Shown here: positions 7,526 through 14,507 of the stretch, piece by piece
Layout: each line of letters starts with the position of its first letter
Position numbering within the stretch: position 1 is the first letter of the stretch
NCBI RefSeq assembly: GCF_003474435.1
Contig: NZ_QRNF01000036.1
Coordinates: 1-32,615, forward strand
Reading direction: 5' to 3'
Length of the DNA stretch: 32,615 bases
Source of the DNA: Ruminococcus sp. AF46-10NS
Lineage (GTDB): Bacteria; Bacillota; Clostridia; Lachnospirales; Lachnospiraceae
Notes under the pieces: generated by a model
Seen by the model: only the letters and a program-made list of their open reading frames with translations
Databases searched by the model: none
Told to the model about the DNA's origin: nothing
Translations under genes and position numbers: made by a program

Positions 7526-8077
7526 ATGGCTGAACAAAATGTTTTTAATCTAATGCAAAACGATGAGATTGGACTGTTGTGGAAAAAGATATATCAATTA
7601 CATCAAAAAACCAAAATTTATCTACTTACAGCCGAAGAAATATCAGAAAATGGGGATGCATTGATTCAGCCATTAAAAGAGCACCGGGATGCATATGATC
7701 ATATTGTAAGGATTTTTGCTAGCACAACTAAAAAAGTGCCGGAAGGATACGATTACTATTCTTATATCAAAGGAAATCTTGAGAAAGCATATGGACATGA
7801 ATATCGTGCTTTTTTTGATACGGCAGACTGGCTTGCATACAATCTGCGGCATAATTTGAGAGAGCGCATAAATGCGATTCCATATAATAAAAGAAATCAA
7901 TTAATCCCAAATTGCAAAGAAACAATCAAATTATTGAACCAATACCCATTTGAAATTTCTAATCTACGAAATGACAAGGATATAGTAAAAGAGTCTGACT
8001 CGGATGAGACAATAAAAGAATATGAAAATTTGCTTAGGCAATTAATAAAGTTATATAAAGAAATTGATTCAATTTGA
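7526..8077 (+). CDS. Soluble helical protein of unknown function
   Basis: The 183-aa protein has no membrane segment or signal peptide and is rich in Glu, Lys, Tyr and Asn. It contains stretches such as KVPEGYDYYSYIKGNLEKAY and DTADWLAYNLRHNLRERINA. The ribosome binding site is modest (AGCGGGG, about 11 nt upstream). Composition suggests an all-helical fold. It shares direction and spacing with the two membrane genes before it, so the three probably act together. No catalytic motif is visible and no function can be given. Confidence 0.65.
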   Translation: MAEQNVFNLMQNDEIGLLWKKIYQLHQKTKIYLLTAEEISENGDALIQPLKEHRDAYDHIVRIFASTTKKVPEGYDYYSYIKGNLEKAYGHEYRAFFDTADWLAYNLRHNLRERINAIPYNKRNQLIPNCKETIKLLNQYPFEISNLRNDKDIVKESDSDETIKEYENLLRQLIKLYKEIDSI

Positions 8078-8183
8078 TGTTGCTACTAAAACAATTAATA
8101 GACTGATTGATCGTCGAAAGGTATCTGTTTGTCCATATCAGTGATATGTTACTCCATAAGGAGAGTTCAGGAATATGTAGAAT

Positions 8184-8241
8184 ATTACACTTGCTAAAAA
8201 ATCTGAGTGCAGAAGCGGCAGACCTTTTTTACAAGTGTAAT
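8184..8241. repeat. Long hairpin of about 21 base pairs
   Basis: ATTACACTTG and CAAGTGTAAT form a perfect 10-bp base. TAAAAAA/TTTTTTA and TCTG/CAGA continue the stem with a one-base and a two-base bulge. The loop is about 13 nt. No T-run follows outside the stem on the plus strand, so it is not a standard terminator. Confidence 0.55.
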
Positions 8242-8389
8242 ACGGTTTTACTTTCAAGAGTGACTCAACGACTTGAATAATTGTGCGTCGCATTCTCGTT
8301 ATTTCAGTGATGAGTTAGACGTGCAAATCTTTTCTAAAAAATACAAATAGAGGGAGTTTTATTGGACTAAATATTTTATAACAGCAGTT

Positions 8390-8447
8390 GCAGCCGGTAT
8401 CTCATGATTTATAAAATGAGAATATCGGCTGCTTTTCATTATTTTTA
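8390..8447 (+). terminator. Intrinsic terminator in the 8.1-8.6 kb gap
   Basis: GCAGCCGGTATCTCAT pairs with ATGAGAATATCGGCTGC, with one bulge and one mismatch, then TTTTCATTATTTTT follows. No gene directly precedes it, so the gene it served may have been lost, or it closes a short leader RNA. Confidence 0.65.
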
Positions 8448-8650
8448 CCTCTAAAAGATAATCTTCTGAAAACCAAAACTGTAGTTGGATCTCAACTGAA
8501 AAAAATTAAATTTTTTTGTTACCATCCACTATTTTTTACGATATATAATATGAATGGAAATTTTTTTATTCAGAAAGGCGCCTTATCTGTTGCTGGTCAG
8601 ATTATGGACAGTGACTTTTATCTTAAAGAAACCCGGAGGACAACCTGTAA

Positions 8651-9163
8651 ATGAATGATGATGAAATTATAAACCTGTTTTTGAAAAGAGATGAGAATGG
8701 AATTATAGAATTGAGTACTAAGTATCATCCCTATTGCTACAAGATTGCCTGGAATTTATTGGCGAATAGAGAAGATGCCGAGGAATGTCTGAATGATACC
8801 TGGTTTTCAGTATGGTCACAGATTCCACCTACGCATCCTCCTGTATTGGCACACTTTTGCGGTCGGATTACAAGAAATCTTAGTATTGACTGCTTAAGGA
8901 AAAAGTTTGCAGGCAAGCGCCGGATGTTCATATGGCAGATGTTATGGAGGAAATGGAGCAGCTAAATGTAACTTATACCGTGGAAGAACAGCTGGCGGAA
9001 AAAGAACTGATGGAAACCATAAATCGTTTTTTGGAAGAAATGTCTCCAAAGGACAGAAATATTTTTGTACGAAGATACTGGTTTTTAGATCCTGTTTCTG
9101 TAATATCCAAAAGGCATCATATGTCAGCGGGAAGCGTGAAAATGAATTTATCTGTCAAGACTA
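8651..9163 (+). pseudogene. ECF sigma factor gene, frameshifted and 3'-truncated
   Basis: The first frame encodes region 2: MNDDEIINLFLKRDENGIIE, HPYCYKIAWNLLANREDAEE and ITRNLSIDCLRKK. Near 8915-8930 the frame shifts, and the second frame (from about 8917) continues with EEMEQLNVTYTVEEQLAEKE and the region-4 part MSPKDRNIFVRRYWFLDPVS, then HHMSAGSVKMNL. The two pieces fit one ECF sigma factor. Just after the expected recognition helix the sequence changes to MATE transporter sequence, so the last 15-20 residues are gone. A Shine-Dalgarno-like GGAGGA precedes the ATG. No anti-sigma gene follows; it was probably lost in the same deletion. Confidence 0.75.
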
Positions 9164-10288
9164 TTGGGACGCGGAGATAAAGATACCGCCGATAAAGTGG
9201 CAAGCACCGCATTGTATAGCAGTATTCTGATTGGTGCTATTATCATCCTACTTTCTGCGATTTTCCTTAAACCAATTTTGGTAATGTTGGGCGCGACGGA
9301 AACAATTATGCCGTATGCCTTGACATACGCAAGAATTTATGTGCTGTCCTGTGTTTTCAATGTATTTAATGTAACAATGAACAATATTGTAAGTAGCGAG
9401 GGTGCAGCAAAAACGACCATGTGTGCCTTGCTATTGGGAGCCGTATTGAACATCGGATTAGACCCTCTTTTCATTTATACTTTGGACATGGGAGTAGAAG
9501 GTGCAGCAATCGCCACAGCAATTTCGCAAATGGTATCCACGCTTGTTTATCTTACCTATGTTCTGCGCAAAAAAAGCGTATTTTCGTTCAGCATAAAAGA
9601 GTTTTCTCCTACGAGGCAAATGATAACGGAAATTTTGAAAATTGGAGTTCCCACTTTGGTGTTCCAACTGCTAACAAGTCTTTCGATTGCGCTAATTAAC
9701 CGCGCATCCAGCAATTATGGCGATTCGGTCATTGCAGGCATGGGGGCGGTTACGCGAGTTACTTCTATGGGAACTCTTGTTGTCTTTGGATTTCTGAAAG
9801 GGTTCCAGCCTATTGCTGGATTCAGCTATGGGGCAAAGAAGTTTGATCGCCTGCGCGAAGCAATCAAAACCTCAATCATTTGGTCTACAAGTTTCTGCTT
9901 AGTCGTAGGCTTGGTGATGGCCGTTTTTTCTACGCAGATTATCTCTCAATTTACTGAGGGAGATAATCAAATGATTTTAGTGGGTCAAAAATCACTGTTT
10001 GCAAATGGGATCACATTCATTCTTTTTGGTTTCTACACGGTTTACTCCTCTTTGTTCCTTGCCTTGGGTAAAGGTGCGGCAGGTTTCTTTTTGGGAGCAT
10101 GTAGACAAGGTGTCTGCTTTGTTCCTGTCGTTTTGCTGCTGCCTATGGTATGGGGAATGAACGGAATCCTATATGCCCAACCCATCGCAGATGTAATTTC
10201 CGTAGTAATCACTGTATTTATGGCGTTACACCTTCATCGGGAATTGTCTATGGCTGAAAAACAGGCTATGTCCAATTCGGAAATATAA
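9155..10288 (+). pseudogene. MATE-family efflux transporter, N-terminus deleted
   Basis: The open frame from about 9155 first becomes recognisable at GRGDKDTADK, which lies at about residue 80-90 of intact MATE proteins. It runs through 10 or so hydrophobic segments to a normal end (MALHLHRELSMAEKQAMSN). Intact family members have 12 helices and about 450 aa; here only about 370 aa remain and the first two helices are missing, including part of the central cleft. The only start is a TTG at 9164 without a ribosome binding site. It is most likely non-functional, though a short product could still be made by coupling. It is followed by a PadR regulator, a common partner of drug pumps. Confidence 0.75.
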
Positions 10289-10307
10289 GGTACTTCTCCT
10301 TGATTTT

Positions 10308-10339
10308 TACTATCAACAATAGTACTATTGATAATAGTA
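10308..10339. promoter_or_regulatory. Tandem overlapping palindromes, probable PadR operator
   Basis: TACTAT-CAACA-ATAGTA (10308-10324) and TACTATT-GAT-AATAGTA (10323-10339) are both perfect palindromes sharing two bases. They lie directly before the padR-like gene and its GGAGG, consistent with autorepression. Confidence 0.65.
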
Positions 10340-10357
10340 AAAGTTGGAGGTGTAGTT

Positions 10358-10882
10358 ATGTCGTCAATCGATTTAGTCATACTTGGTATTGTATTGGAAA
10401 AACCGCAAAGCGCTTATGATATTCAAAAAGATGTGGAGTACCACCATTTTCCACGATGGACAAAAATAAGCGTACCTTCTATTTATCGTAAGGTTCTCCA
10501 GTTGAGTGAGAAAGGTTATTTGCATAGCAACATTGTCAAGGGCGATAAGTTTGCAGATAAGGCTATTTATTCTATTACTGACCAGGGCAGAGCATATTTT
10601 AAGGAACTGATGGCCGCTTGCGCCGCTGGTCCAGTCCCCCTGCTATTCGATTTCAATGTGGTCATTACCAATCTGAACAAGATGGACAAAGCCGAAGCGT
10701 TGGAGCTGGTTTCGACTTTGCGCCGGAGCATACAATCCTCGGTTGAAGCTAACGAGGGCTATGCGCGCGAATTTGCAGACATTCCTTTGGTTGGGAGAAC
10801 GATTTTTGAGCAGCAGCAGCTTCTCTATCGAGCCCTTATGGAATGGCTGGATCACTTTGAAGGACAGTTCTTAAAAGAATGA
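10358..10882 (+). CDS. PadR-family transcriptional regulator
   Basis: The true start is ATG 10358, seven bases after GGAGG; an in-frame ATG at 10328 lies inside the operator palindromes. The 174-aa protein opens with MSSIDLVILGIVLEKPQSAY and DIQKDVEYHHFPRWTKISVP, then SIYRKVLQLSEKGYL. This is the winged helix of PadR proteins with the characteristic hydrophobic N-terminal helix. The C-terminal half is helical and would form the dimer and ligand site. Family members repress efflux or detoxification genes and release DNA on binding small aromatic or drug molecules. Its stop overlaps the next gene by 4 nt (ATGA). Confidence 0.88.
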   Translation: MSSIDLVILGIVLEKPQSAYDIQKDVEYHHFPRWTKISVPSIYRKVLQLSEKGYLHSNIVKGDKFADKAIYSITDQGRAYFKELMAACAAGPVPLLFDFNVVITNLNKMDKAEALELVSTLRRSIQSSVEANEGYAREFADIPLVGRTIFEQQQLLYRALMEWLDHFEGQFLKE

Positions 10883-11301
10883 GCACGGCCTTCAAAAGCA
10901 GTTTGACCATCCTGTTTGAAGCTCCATTTTGGATCGGTCTATATGAAAGAACGGATAGCGGTAAATACGAGGTGTGTAAAATCACTTTTGGTTCAGAACC
11001 CAAAGACTATGAGGTCTATGAGTTTCTGCTGAAGAATTGGCATAAGTTGAAATTCAGTCCCCCAATCCAGGCTGAAGTATTCATAGAGCGAAAACTCAAT
11101 CCCAAACGAATGCAGCGCGAAATTCAAAGTCAACTGCAAGATAAAGGCGTTGGCACAAAGGCACAGCAGGCGTTGAAACTCCAGCATGAGCAATGTAAGC
11201 TGGAACGTAAAGCCAAGAGCCGTGAACAGAAAGAGGCAGAGAAAGACCGTCAGTTTGCCATACGGCAGGAAAAGAAGAAAGCCAAGCACAGAGGAAGATA
11301 A
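10879..11301 (+). CDS. yjdF: YjdF-family protein (DUF2992)
   Basis: The 140-aa protein matches the YjdF layout. An N-terminal domain carries SSLTILFEAPFWIGLYER, FGSEPKDYEVYEFLLKNWHK and FSPPIQAEVFIERKLNPKRM. A long Lys/Glu/Gln-rich helix follows (KGVGTKAQQALKLQHEQ to EKKKAKHRGR). In Bacillus the gene can be controlled by the yjdF riboswitch, which binds azaaromatic compounds. No such riboswitch is visible here; instead the gene overlaps padR by 4 nt and so probably follows PadR control. The biochemical function of YjdF is not established. Context with a drug pump and PadR favours a role in handling aromatic toxins. Confidence 0.82.
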   Translation: MSTAFKSSLTILFEAPFWIGLYERTDSGKYEVCKITFGSEPKDYEVYEFLLKNWHKLKFSPPIQAEVFIERKLNPKRMQREIQSQLQDKGVGTKAQQALKLQHEQCKLERKAKSREQKEAEKDRQFAIRQEKKKAKHRGR

Positions 11302-11302
11302 C

Positions 11303-11488
11303 ATGAAGATAGAATGGATTTTATGCCCCTTTTGCGGCAGCAAAACGCGATTAAAAATTCGCTATGATACAGTATTGGAAAACTTTCCGTTATATTGTCC
11401 TAAATGCAAACATGAAACCCTGATTACAGTAAGAAAACTAAATTTATCCATCGTCCAAGAGCCAGACGCACAGACGCAGAGCCGATAA
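11303..11488 (+). CDS. Cysteine-rich KTR-type small zinc-ribbon protein
   Basis: The 61-aa protein begins MKIEWILCPFCGSKTRLKIR and has a second pair in YCPKCKHETLITVRK, giving two CxxC knuckles for one zinc ion. The CGSKTR string is the signature of the Cys-rich KTR family, frequent on Firmicute integrative elements near resistance cargo. The ATG follows GAGGAAG and lies one base after the yjdF stop, so it is the last gene of the padR-yjdF unit. Its stop codon is already inside the terminator stem. Function is unknown. Confidence 0.85.
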   Translation: MKIEWILCPFCGSKTRLKIRYDTVLENFPLYCPKCKHETLITVRKLNLSIVQEPDAQTQSR

Positions 11489-11530
11489 TACGCAAGGTAA
11501 ATTCACTTGTGATTATCGGTTCTTTTTTAT
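11482..11530 (+). terminator. Terminator of the padR-yjdF-KTR unit
   Basis: CCGATAAT (11482-11489) pairs with ATTATCGG (11512-11519), followed by TTCTTTTTTATTT. It overlaps the KTR stop codon. Confidence 0.8.
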
Positions 11531-11624
11531 TTCAATATACGATGAGAGCCTGCCCCGCCCAATGGGGAAAGAAAAAAACCGTAGCTGGGCAGGTTGATTT
11601 TGTGCGCTTACTCTACATACTCTG

Positions 11625-11660
11625 GCGGCGGTTTTGAGAAATCAGAGCCGCCGTTTCTTT
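11625..11660 (+). terminator. GC-rich hairpin with T-rich tail in the left repeat
   Basis: GGCGGCGGTTTTGAGAAATC is followed by AGAGCCGCCG and TTTCTTTT. The same hairpin is present in the right repeat at about 26171-26213, directly after module 3, where it serves as its terminator. Confidence 0.65.
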
Positions 11661-11702
11661 TCACCTATCCTAAACCAACGACGATCTAACACCGTGTAAA
11701 TC

Positions 11703-11733
11703 CACGGCGGCATATAGGAGGATTGCCGCCGTG
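11703..11733 (+). promoter_or_regulatory. Hairpin presenting a Shine-Dalgarno in its loop (left copy)
   Basis: CACGGCGGCA (11703-11712) pairs perfectly with TGCCGCCGTG (11724-11733). The loop is TATAGGAGGAT, with GGAGG exposed and the GTG start inside the stem end. The right copy keeps the same design with different stem bases, which supports selection on structure. Confidence 0.6.
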
Positions 11734-11811
11734 TCTATTTTTGCCTATTTTCACAGCATCCATGACCTGCACCAGCTAAAAAAGCCTTGCCCCTCCTCCG
11801 GGAAGGTATGA
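11731..11811 (+). pseudogene. Leader-peptide ORF, left copy, one-base deletion
   Basis: GTG 11731 reads VSIFAYFHSIHDLHQLKK and then leaves the frame of the right copy because its A-run is one base shorter, ending at TGA 11809-11811. The downstream sequence in the other frame still matches the intact copy (ALPLL...GMT.YR.Y). It was therefore once a 35-36-residue peptide. Confidence 0.5.
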
Positions 11812-11867
11812 CTTCCTATCGGTATTATCGTTCCGCCTAAATCAGCAGAATGGTAGGTGTTTTTGTC

Positions 11868-11906
11868 GCGCCAGTTTCCCATTGCGGGGAGCTGGCGTTT
11901 TTTATT
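11868..11906 (+). terminator. Terminator-like hairpin in the sigma leader (left copy)
   Basis: GCGCCAG and CTGGCG(T) pair around TTTCCC/GGGGAG, followed by TTTTTTATT. Position between the leader peptide and the sigma gene suggests attenuation. The same element is at 26400-26438. Confidence 0.65.
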
Positions 11907-12005
11907 GTCGATTTTTCAGGAAAGCTCCTGAAGTATGTCGCTGCCGATCCCCGCCTCCTTTCGATTCACTCGTCAATCGCCCGTGAATTGAAATGGAGGT
12001 ACATA

Positions 12006-12419
12006 ATGAAGAAAGTCAATCTTAGGGACTTATATCCCGATGTTTATAAAAATGATTACTTTGTAGAAGTAACAGAAGATGTGCTGGAGACGATCCGAGC
12101 CGCTGAGCGTGCGGAAGCTGCTTATGACCGGAGGATGTATCGCTATAAGGCGTACTACTCCCTGGACTGCGACAACGGCATTGAAAATGCGATCCTGATG
12201 AAGCCCCAGACACCGGAAATGCTTTTGGAGGAAAAGCAGCTGCGGGAGCAGCTCTATGCTGCTGTGATGGCTCTGCCAGAGAAGCAGGCCAAGCGGATCT
12301 ATGCCCGGTATTATCTGGGGATGCGTGTGAGTGAGATCGCCACAGCGGAGGGCGTAGACCAAAGCCGTGTCCGTGATAGTATCCGGCGTGGTCTGAAGCA
12401 ACTGGCAAAGTATTTTTAG
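12006..12419 (+). CDS. Tn916-type sigma-70-like regulator of an integrative element
   Basis: I start at ATG 12006, six bases after GGAGGT, giving 137 aa beginning MKKVNLRDLYPDVYKNDYFV. The C-terminal half is sigma region 4: LPEKQAKRIYARYYLGMRVS then EIATAEGVDQSRVRDSIRRG. There is no region 2. Proteins of this size and shape are standard regulators in Tn916-like and related conjugative elements, where they help control transfer or excision genes. A long structured leader precedes it and the gene is followed by a strong hairpin, then an HTH gene. No integrase or relaxase lies in the window, so the element it belonged to is incomplete or reorganised. Confidence 0.82.
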   Translation: MKKVNLRDLYPDVYKNDYFVEVTEDVLETIRAAERAEAAYDRRMYRYKAYYSLDCDNGIENAILMKPQTPEMLLEEKQLREQLYAAVMALPEKQAKRIYARYYLGMRVSEIATAEGVDQSRVRDSIRRGLKQLAKYF

Positions 12420-12429
12420 GATAGAACTA

Positions 12430-12485
12430 CAAATGGGGCGCAAGGTCTCAAAATGCTTCTGGCACAGGGCCTTGCGCCCCATTTG
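12430..12485. repeat. Perfect 16-bp stem hairpin after the sigma gene
   Basis: CAAATGGGGCGCAAGG (12430-12445) pairs with CCTTGCGCCCCATTTG (12470-12485). The loop is 24 nt. No T-run follows on either strand, so it may block exonucleases or be a protein site rather than an intrinsic terminator. Confidence 0.6.
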
Positions 12486-12542
12486 CACGCTTGTATTCTT
12501 CGAGCAAAGGAAATATAATAAACCATATTGGAGGGAAACTAT

Positions 12543-12728
12543 ATGGATTATATGACGCTGAAAGAAGCAAGTGAAAAATGGGGTGTTACCCCAAGGCAGA
12601 TCAATTATCTGTGTGCCAGTGGGCGTATCCCCGGCGCTGTGAAGATGGCTGGTGTTTGGCTGATCCCTAAAACTGCGGAGAAGCCAGTTGATGGCCGGAC
12701 AAAACAAGGAAAGGTGCAGAAAGCATGA
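12543..12728 (+). CDS. Small HTH (excisionase/MerR-like) DNA-binding protein
   Basis: ATG 12543 follows GGAGGG by about six bases and gives 61 aa: MDYMTLKEASEKWGVTPRQI, then NYLCASGRIPGAVKMAGVWL IPK. This is the winged-helix pattern of excisionase-like and MerR-type small HTH proteins (EASEKWGVTPRQINYL is the recognition unit, AGVWLIP the wing). Its TGA overlaps the start of the following response regulator gene by 4 nt (ATGA), which couples a mobile-element-type DNA binder to the two-component operon. It may regulate that operon or be an inherited excision factor. Confidence 0.75.
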   Translation: MDYMTLKEASEKWGVTPRQINYLCASGRIPGAVKMAGVWLIPKTAEKPVDGRTKQGKVQKA

Positions 12729-13396
12729 AACTATCTAAAATTATGATAATTGAAGATGATCCTGTGATACAGGGAGAATTACAAACTTTATTGAATGGAA
12801 ATGGATATACAACGCTTGGAGTAAGGAATTTTTCTGCTGTGACAGAACAGATTCAGGATGAAAAGCCACATCTGATTTTGTTGGACATTAAGTTACCCGG
12901 AGAGAATGGTTTTGCTTTATGCTCTAAAATTCGTACCTTTTCCGAAGTGCCAATCATCTTTGTGACAAGCTGCAACACGGATATGGACGAGCTGAATAGC
13001 ATTATGTTGGGTGGAGACGCTTTTATCACGAAGCCCTATAACACAGCAATCCTGCTTGCGAAAATTGCTTCTCTGCTGAAGAAAACCTATCCCGCACAAC
13101 AACGGGAGAAGATCGTCTATGGAGATGCGGTGCTGCATCTGGAATCCAGCAGTTTGGACTATAATGGACGGAGCGTAGAACTTACTAAGAACGAATTGAA
13201 AATTCTCTATTATTTGTTCAAGAACGGTGGAAAAATCTGTTCTCGCGGAGATATGATTGAGTATTTGTGGGACAATCAGCTATATGTGGATGACAATGCT
13301 TTGAGCGTCAATATCAACCGCATCCGGGAAAAACTGGCGGGCATCGGTCTGACGGATTTTATCAAGACAAAGCACCGACAAGGGTACACGATATGA
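12725..13396 (+). CDS. OmpR-family response regulator, BceR-like
   Basis: The 223-aa protein has a receiver domain with acidic pocket E10/D11, phosphoacceptor D54 (LLDIKLPGENG) and K103 (AFITKPYN). A C-terminal winged helix follows (SVELTKNELKILYYLFKNGG to HRQGYTI). It overlaps the kinase gene by 4 nt. Gene order RR-HK-ABC-permease is that of BceRSAB-type systems, where the regulator activates its own exporter in response to cell-wall antibiotics such as bacitracin or lantibiotics. The likely target is the inverted repeat at 14421-14451. Confidence 0.92.
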   Translation: MKLSKIMIIEDDPVIQGELQTLLNGNGYTTLGVRNFSAVTEQIQDEKPHLILLDIKLPGENGFALCSKIRTFSEVPIIFVTSCNTDMDELNSIMLGGDAFITKPYNTAILLAKIASLLKKTYPAQQREKIVYGDAVLHLESSSLDYNGRSVELTKNELKILYYLFKNGGKICSRGDMIEYLWDNQLYVDDNALSVNINRIREKLAGIGLTDFIKTKHRQGYTI

Positions 13397-14406
13397 ACAG
13401 CAGACGATATTGGAAAAACAGGCTACCATTTCTGCTGACGAACCTTGTTTGTATGGCTGCACTCACTGTATTTTTGCTGGTGTGCGGCAATTCGGTTTCC
13501 GCAGTAGTATTGATCCTGATTGTATGGGCATTGATTTTGCTGACGGGACTTGTCCTCACTTACTGGAAACGGAAGCGGCAGATGAAAAAACTTCTGGATA
13601 TGGCGGAGCAGCTTTCCGAAAGATACCTTATTTCCGAAGTGATGGAGCTGCCGGAACAGGCCGAGGATCAGGTTTACTATCAGCTTTTGAAAATGGCTGG
13701 AAAATCCATGTTGGAACAGATTGGAGAAGTCGAGCGGGAACGCCTGGAGTACAAAGAATACATTGAGCAATGGATTCACGAAATCAAAACGCCCATTACT
13801 GCCATGAAACTCCTATGTGAAAACCACCGGACGGACTGGACAAAGGAACTTCTGCTGGAACTGGAAAAGACCAACCGCTTTACCGAACAAGCTCTTTATT
13901 ACGCCCGCAGTGAGCATACAGAGAAAGATTATTCTGTCCGGGAAATGGCACTGTCCCAAGTGGTGCATCAGGCGATTGCAGATAATAAATATCTGCTGCT
14001 CCAAGGTGGTATGCGTCTGGAAGTGGAGGAAATGCAGGACACGGTTTATTCAGATGAAAAGTGGGTGCGCTTTATTCTGAACCAACTGATTGCCAATGCG
14101 GTCAAGTATCGTACGGAACAACCGGTTCTCCGCATTTCTACTCATAAACGGCAAGATCAGGTTGTTCTTGTCGTGGAGGACAATGGAATCGGGATTGCTG
14201 CGTCCGATCTGCCCCGTATCTTTGAAAAGGGATTTACCGGTCAGAATGGTCGTATGATCCAGCAGTCCACAGGCATTGGCCTGTACCTATGCAAACGGCT
14301 CTGTGAAAAGCTGGGCATTGGCATTGCGGCAGAATCATCGGAACAAGGAACCGCCATTTTCCTGGCGTTTCACATCAACTGTCTGATCCATGAAGTGCAG
14401 GGCTGA
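13393..14406 (+). CDS. Intramembrane-sensing histidine kinase, BceS-like
   Basis: The 337-aa protein has two helices near the N-terminus (about 12-31 and 36-57) with almost no outside loop, then a short linker. The phosphoacceptor is His129 in WIHEIKTPITAMK. The ATPase motifs are NQLIANAVKY, EDNGIGIAA and STGIGLYL. The absence of a sensor domain is typical of BceS kinases, which read flux through the partner ABC exporter instead of binding the drug. All catalytic motifs are present. However, its partner permease carries a frameshift, so sensing may be lost if that frameshift is real. Confidence 0.92.
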   Translation: MNSRRYWKNRLPFLLTNLVCMAALTVFLLVCGNSVSAVVLILIVWALILLTGLVLTYWKRKRQMKKLLDMAEQLSERYLISEVMELPEQAEDQVYYQLLKMAGKSMLEQIGEVERERLEYKEYIEQWIHEIKTPITAMKLLCENHRTDWTKELLLELEKTNRFTEQALYYARSEHTEKDYSVREMALSQVVHQAIADNKYLLLQGGMRLEVEEMQDTVYSDEKWVRFILNQLIANAVKYRTEQPVLRISTHKRQDQVVLVVEDNGIGIAASDLPRIFEKGFTGQNGRMIQQSTGIGLYLCKRLCEKLGIGIAAESSEQGTAIFLAFHINCLIHEVQG

Positions 14407-14420
14407 TTGCGGTCCTGCAC

Positions 14421-14451
14421 TTCTTACATTTTTGTTAGAACTTTGTAAGAA
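14421..14451. promoter_or_regulatory. Inverted repeat upstream of exporter module 1
   Basis: TTCTTACA and TGTAAGAA are perfect arms 15 bp apart, related to the TNACA...TGTAA pattern of BceR boxes. TTGATA (14455-14460) and TATTCT (14477-14482, 16-bp spacing) or TACAAT (14482-14487) follow as a promoter candidate. Confidence 0.5.
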
Positions 14452-14507
14452 AACTTGATACAAACGAAGCCACTCTTATTCTACAATAGAGATCAGAGGT
14501 GATAACA

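Larger units (their letters stand above)
8078..8650. other. 573-bp gene-free stretch with two hairpins
   Basis: No credible ORF is present on either strand. It holds a long hairpin at 8184-8241, a terminator at 8390-8445 and an AT-rich block before the broken sigma gene. A perfect TATAAT near 8542-8547 may be the old sigma-gene -10 box, without a good -35. Confidence 0.5.
11624..12033 (+). repeat. Direct repeat, left copy (leader plus start of sigma gene)
   Basis: This segment recurs in the same orientation at about 26170-26565. The last roughly 95 bp of the two copies differ at three positions; the 5' parts diverge more and contain small indels. It contains a GGCGGC...GCCGCC terminator (about 11625-11660), the SD-loop hairpin, the degraded leader peptide, the GCGCCAG hairpin and the first codons of the sigma gene. 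The two copies bracket the exporter island. Confidence 0.85.

Noticed and set aside
10868..10882. yjdF riboswitch before yjdF
   Set aside because: The gene starts inside the padR stop codon, leaving no untranslated space for an aptamer.
12022..12707. Long minus-strand ORFs (128 and 225 aa) opposite the sigma and HTH genes
   Set aside because: They are frame shadows of well-supported plus-strand genes and run across the 16-bp hairpin. Composition (Cys, His and Leu clusters) is not protein-like.
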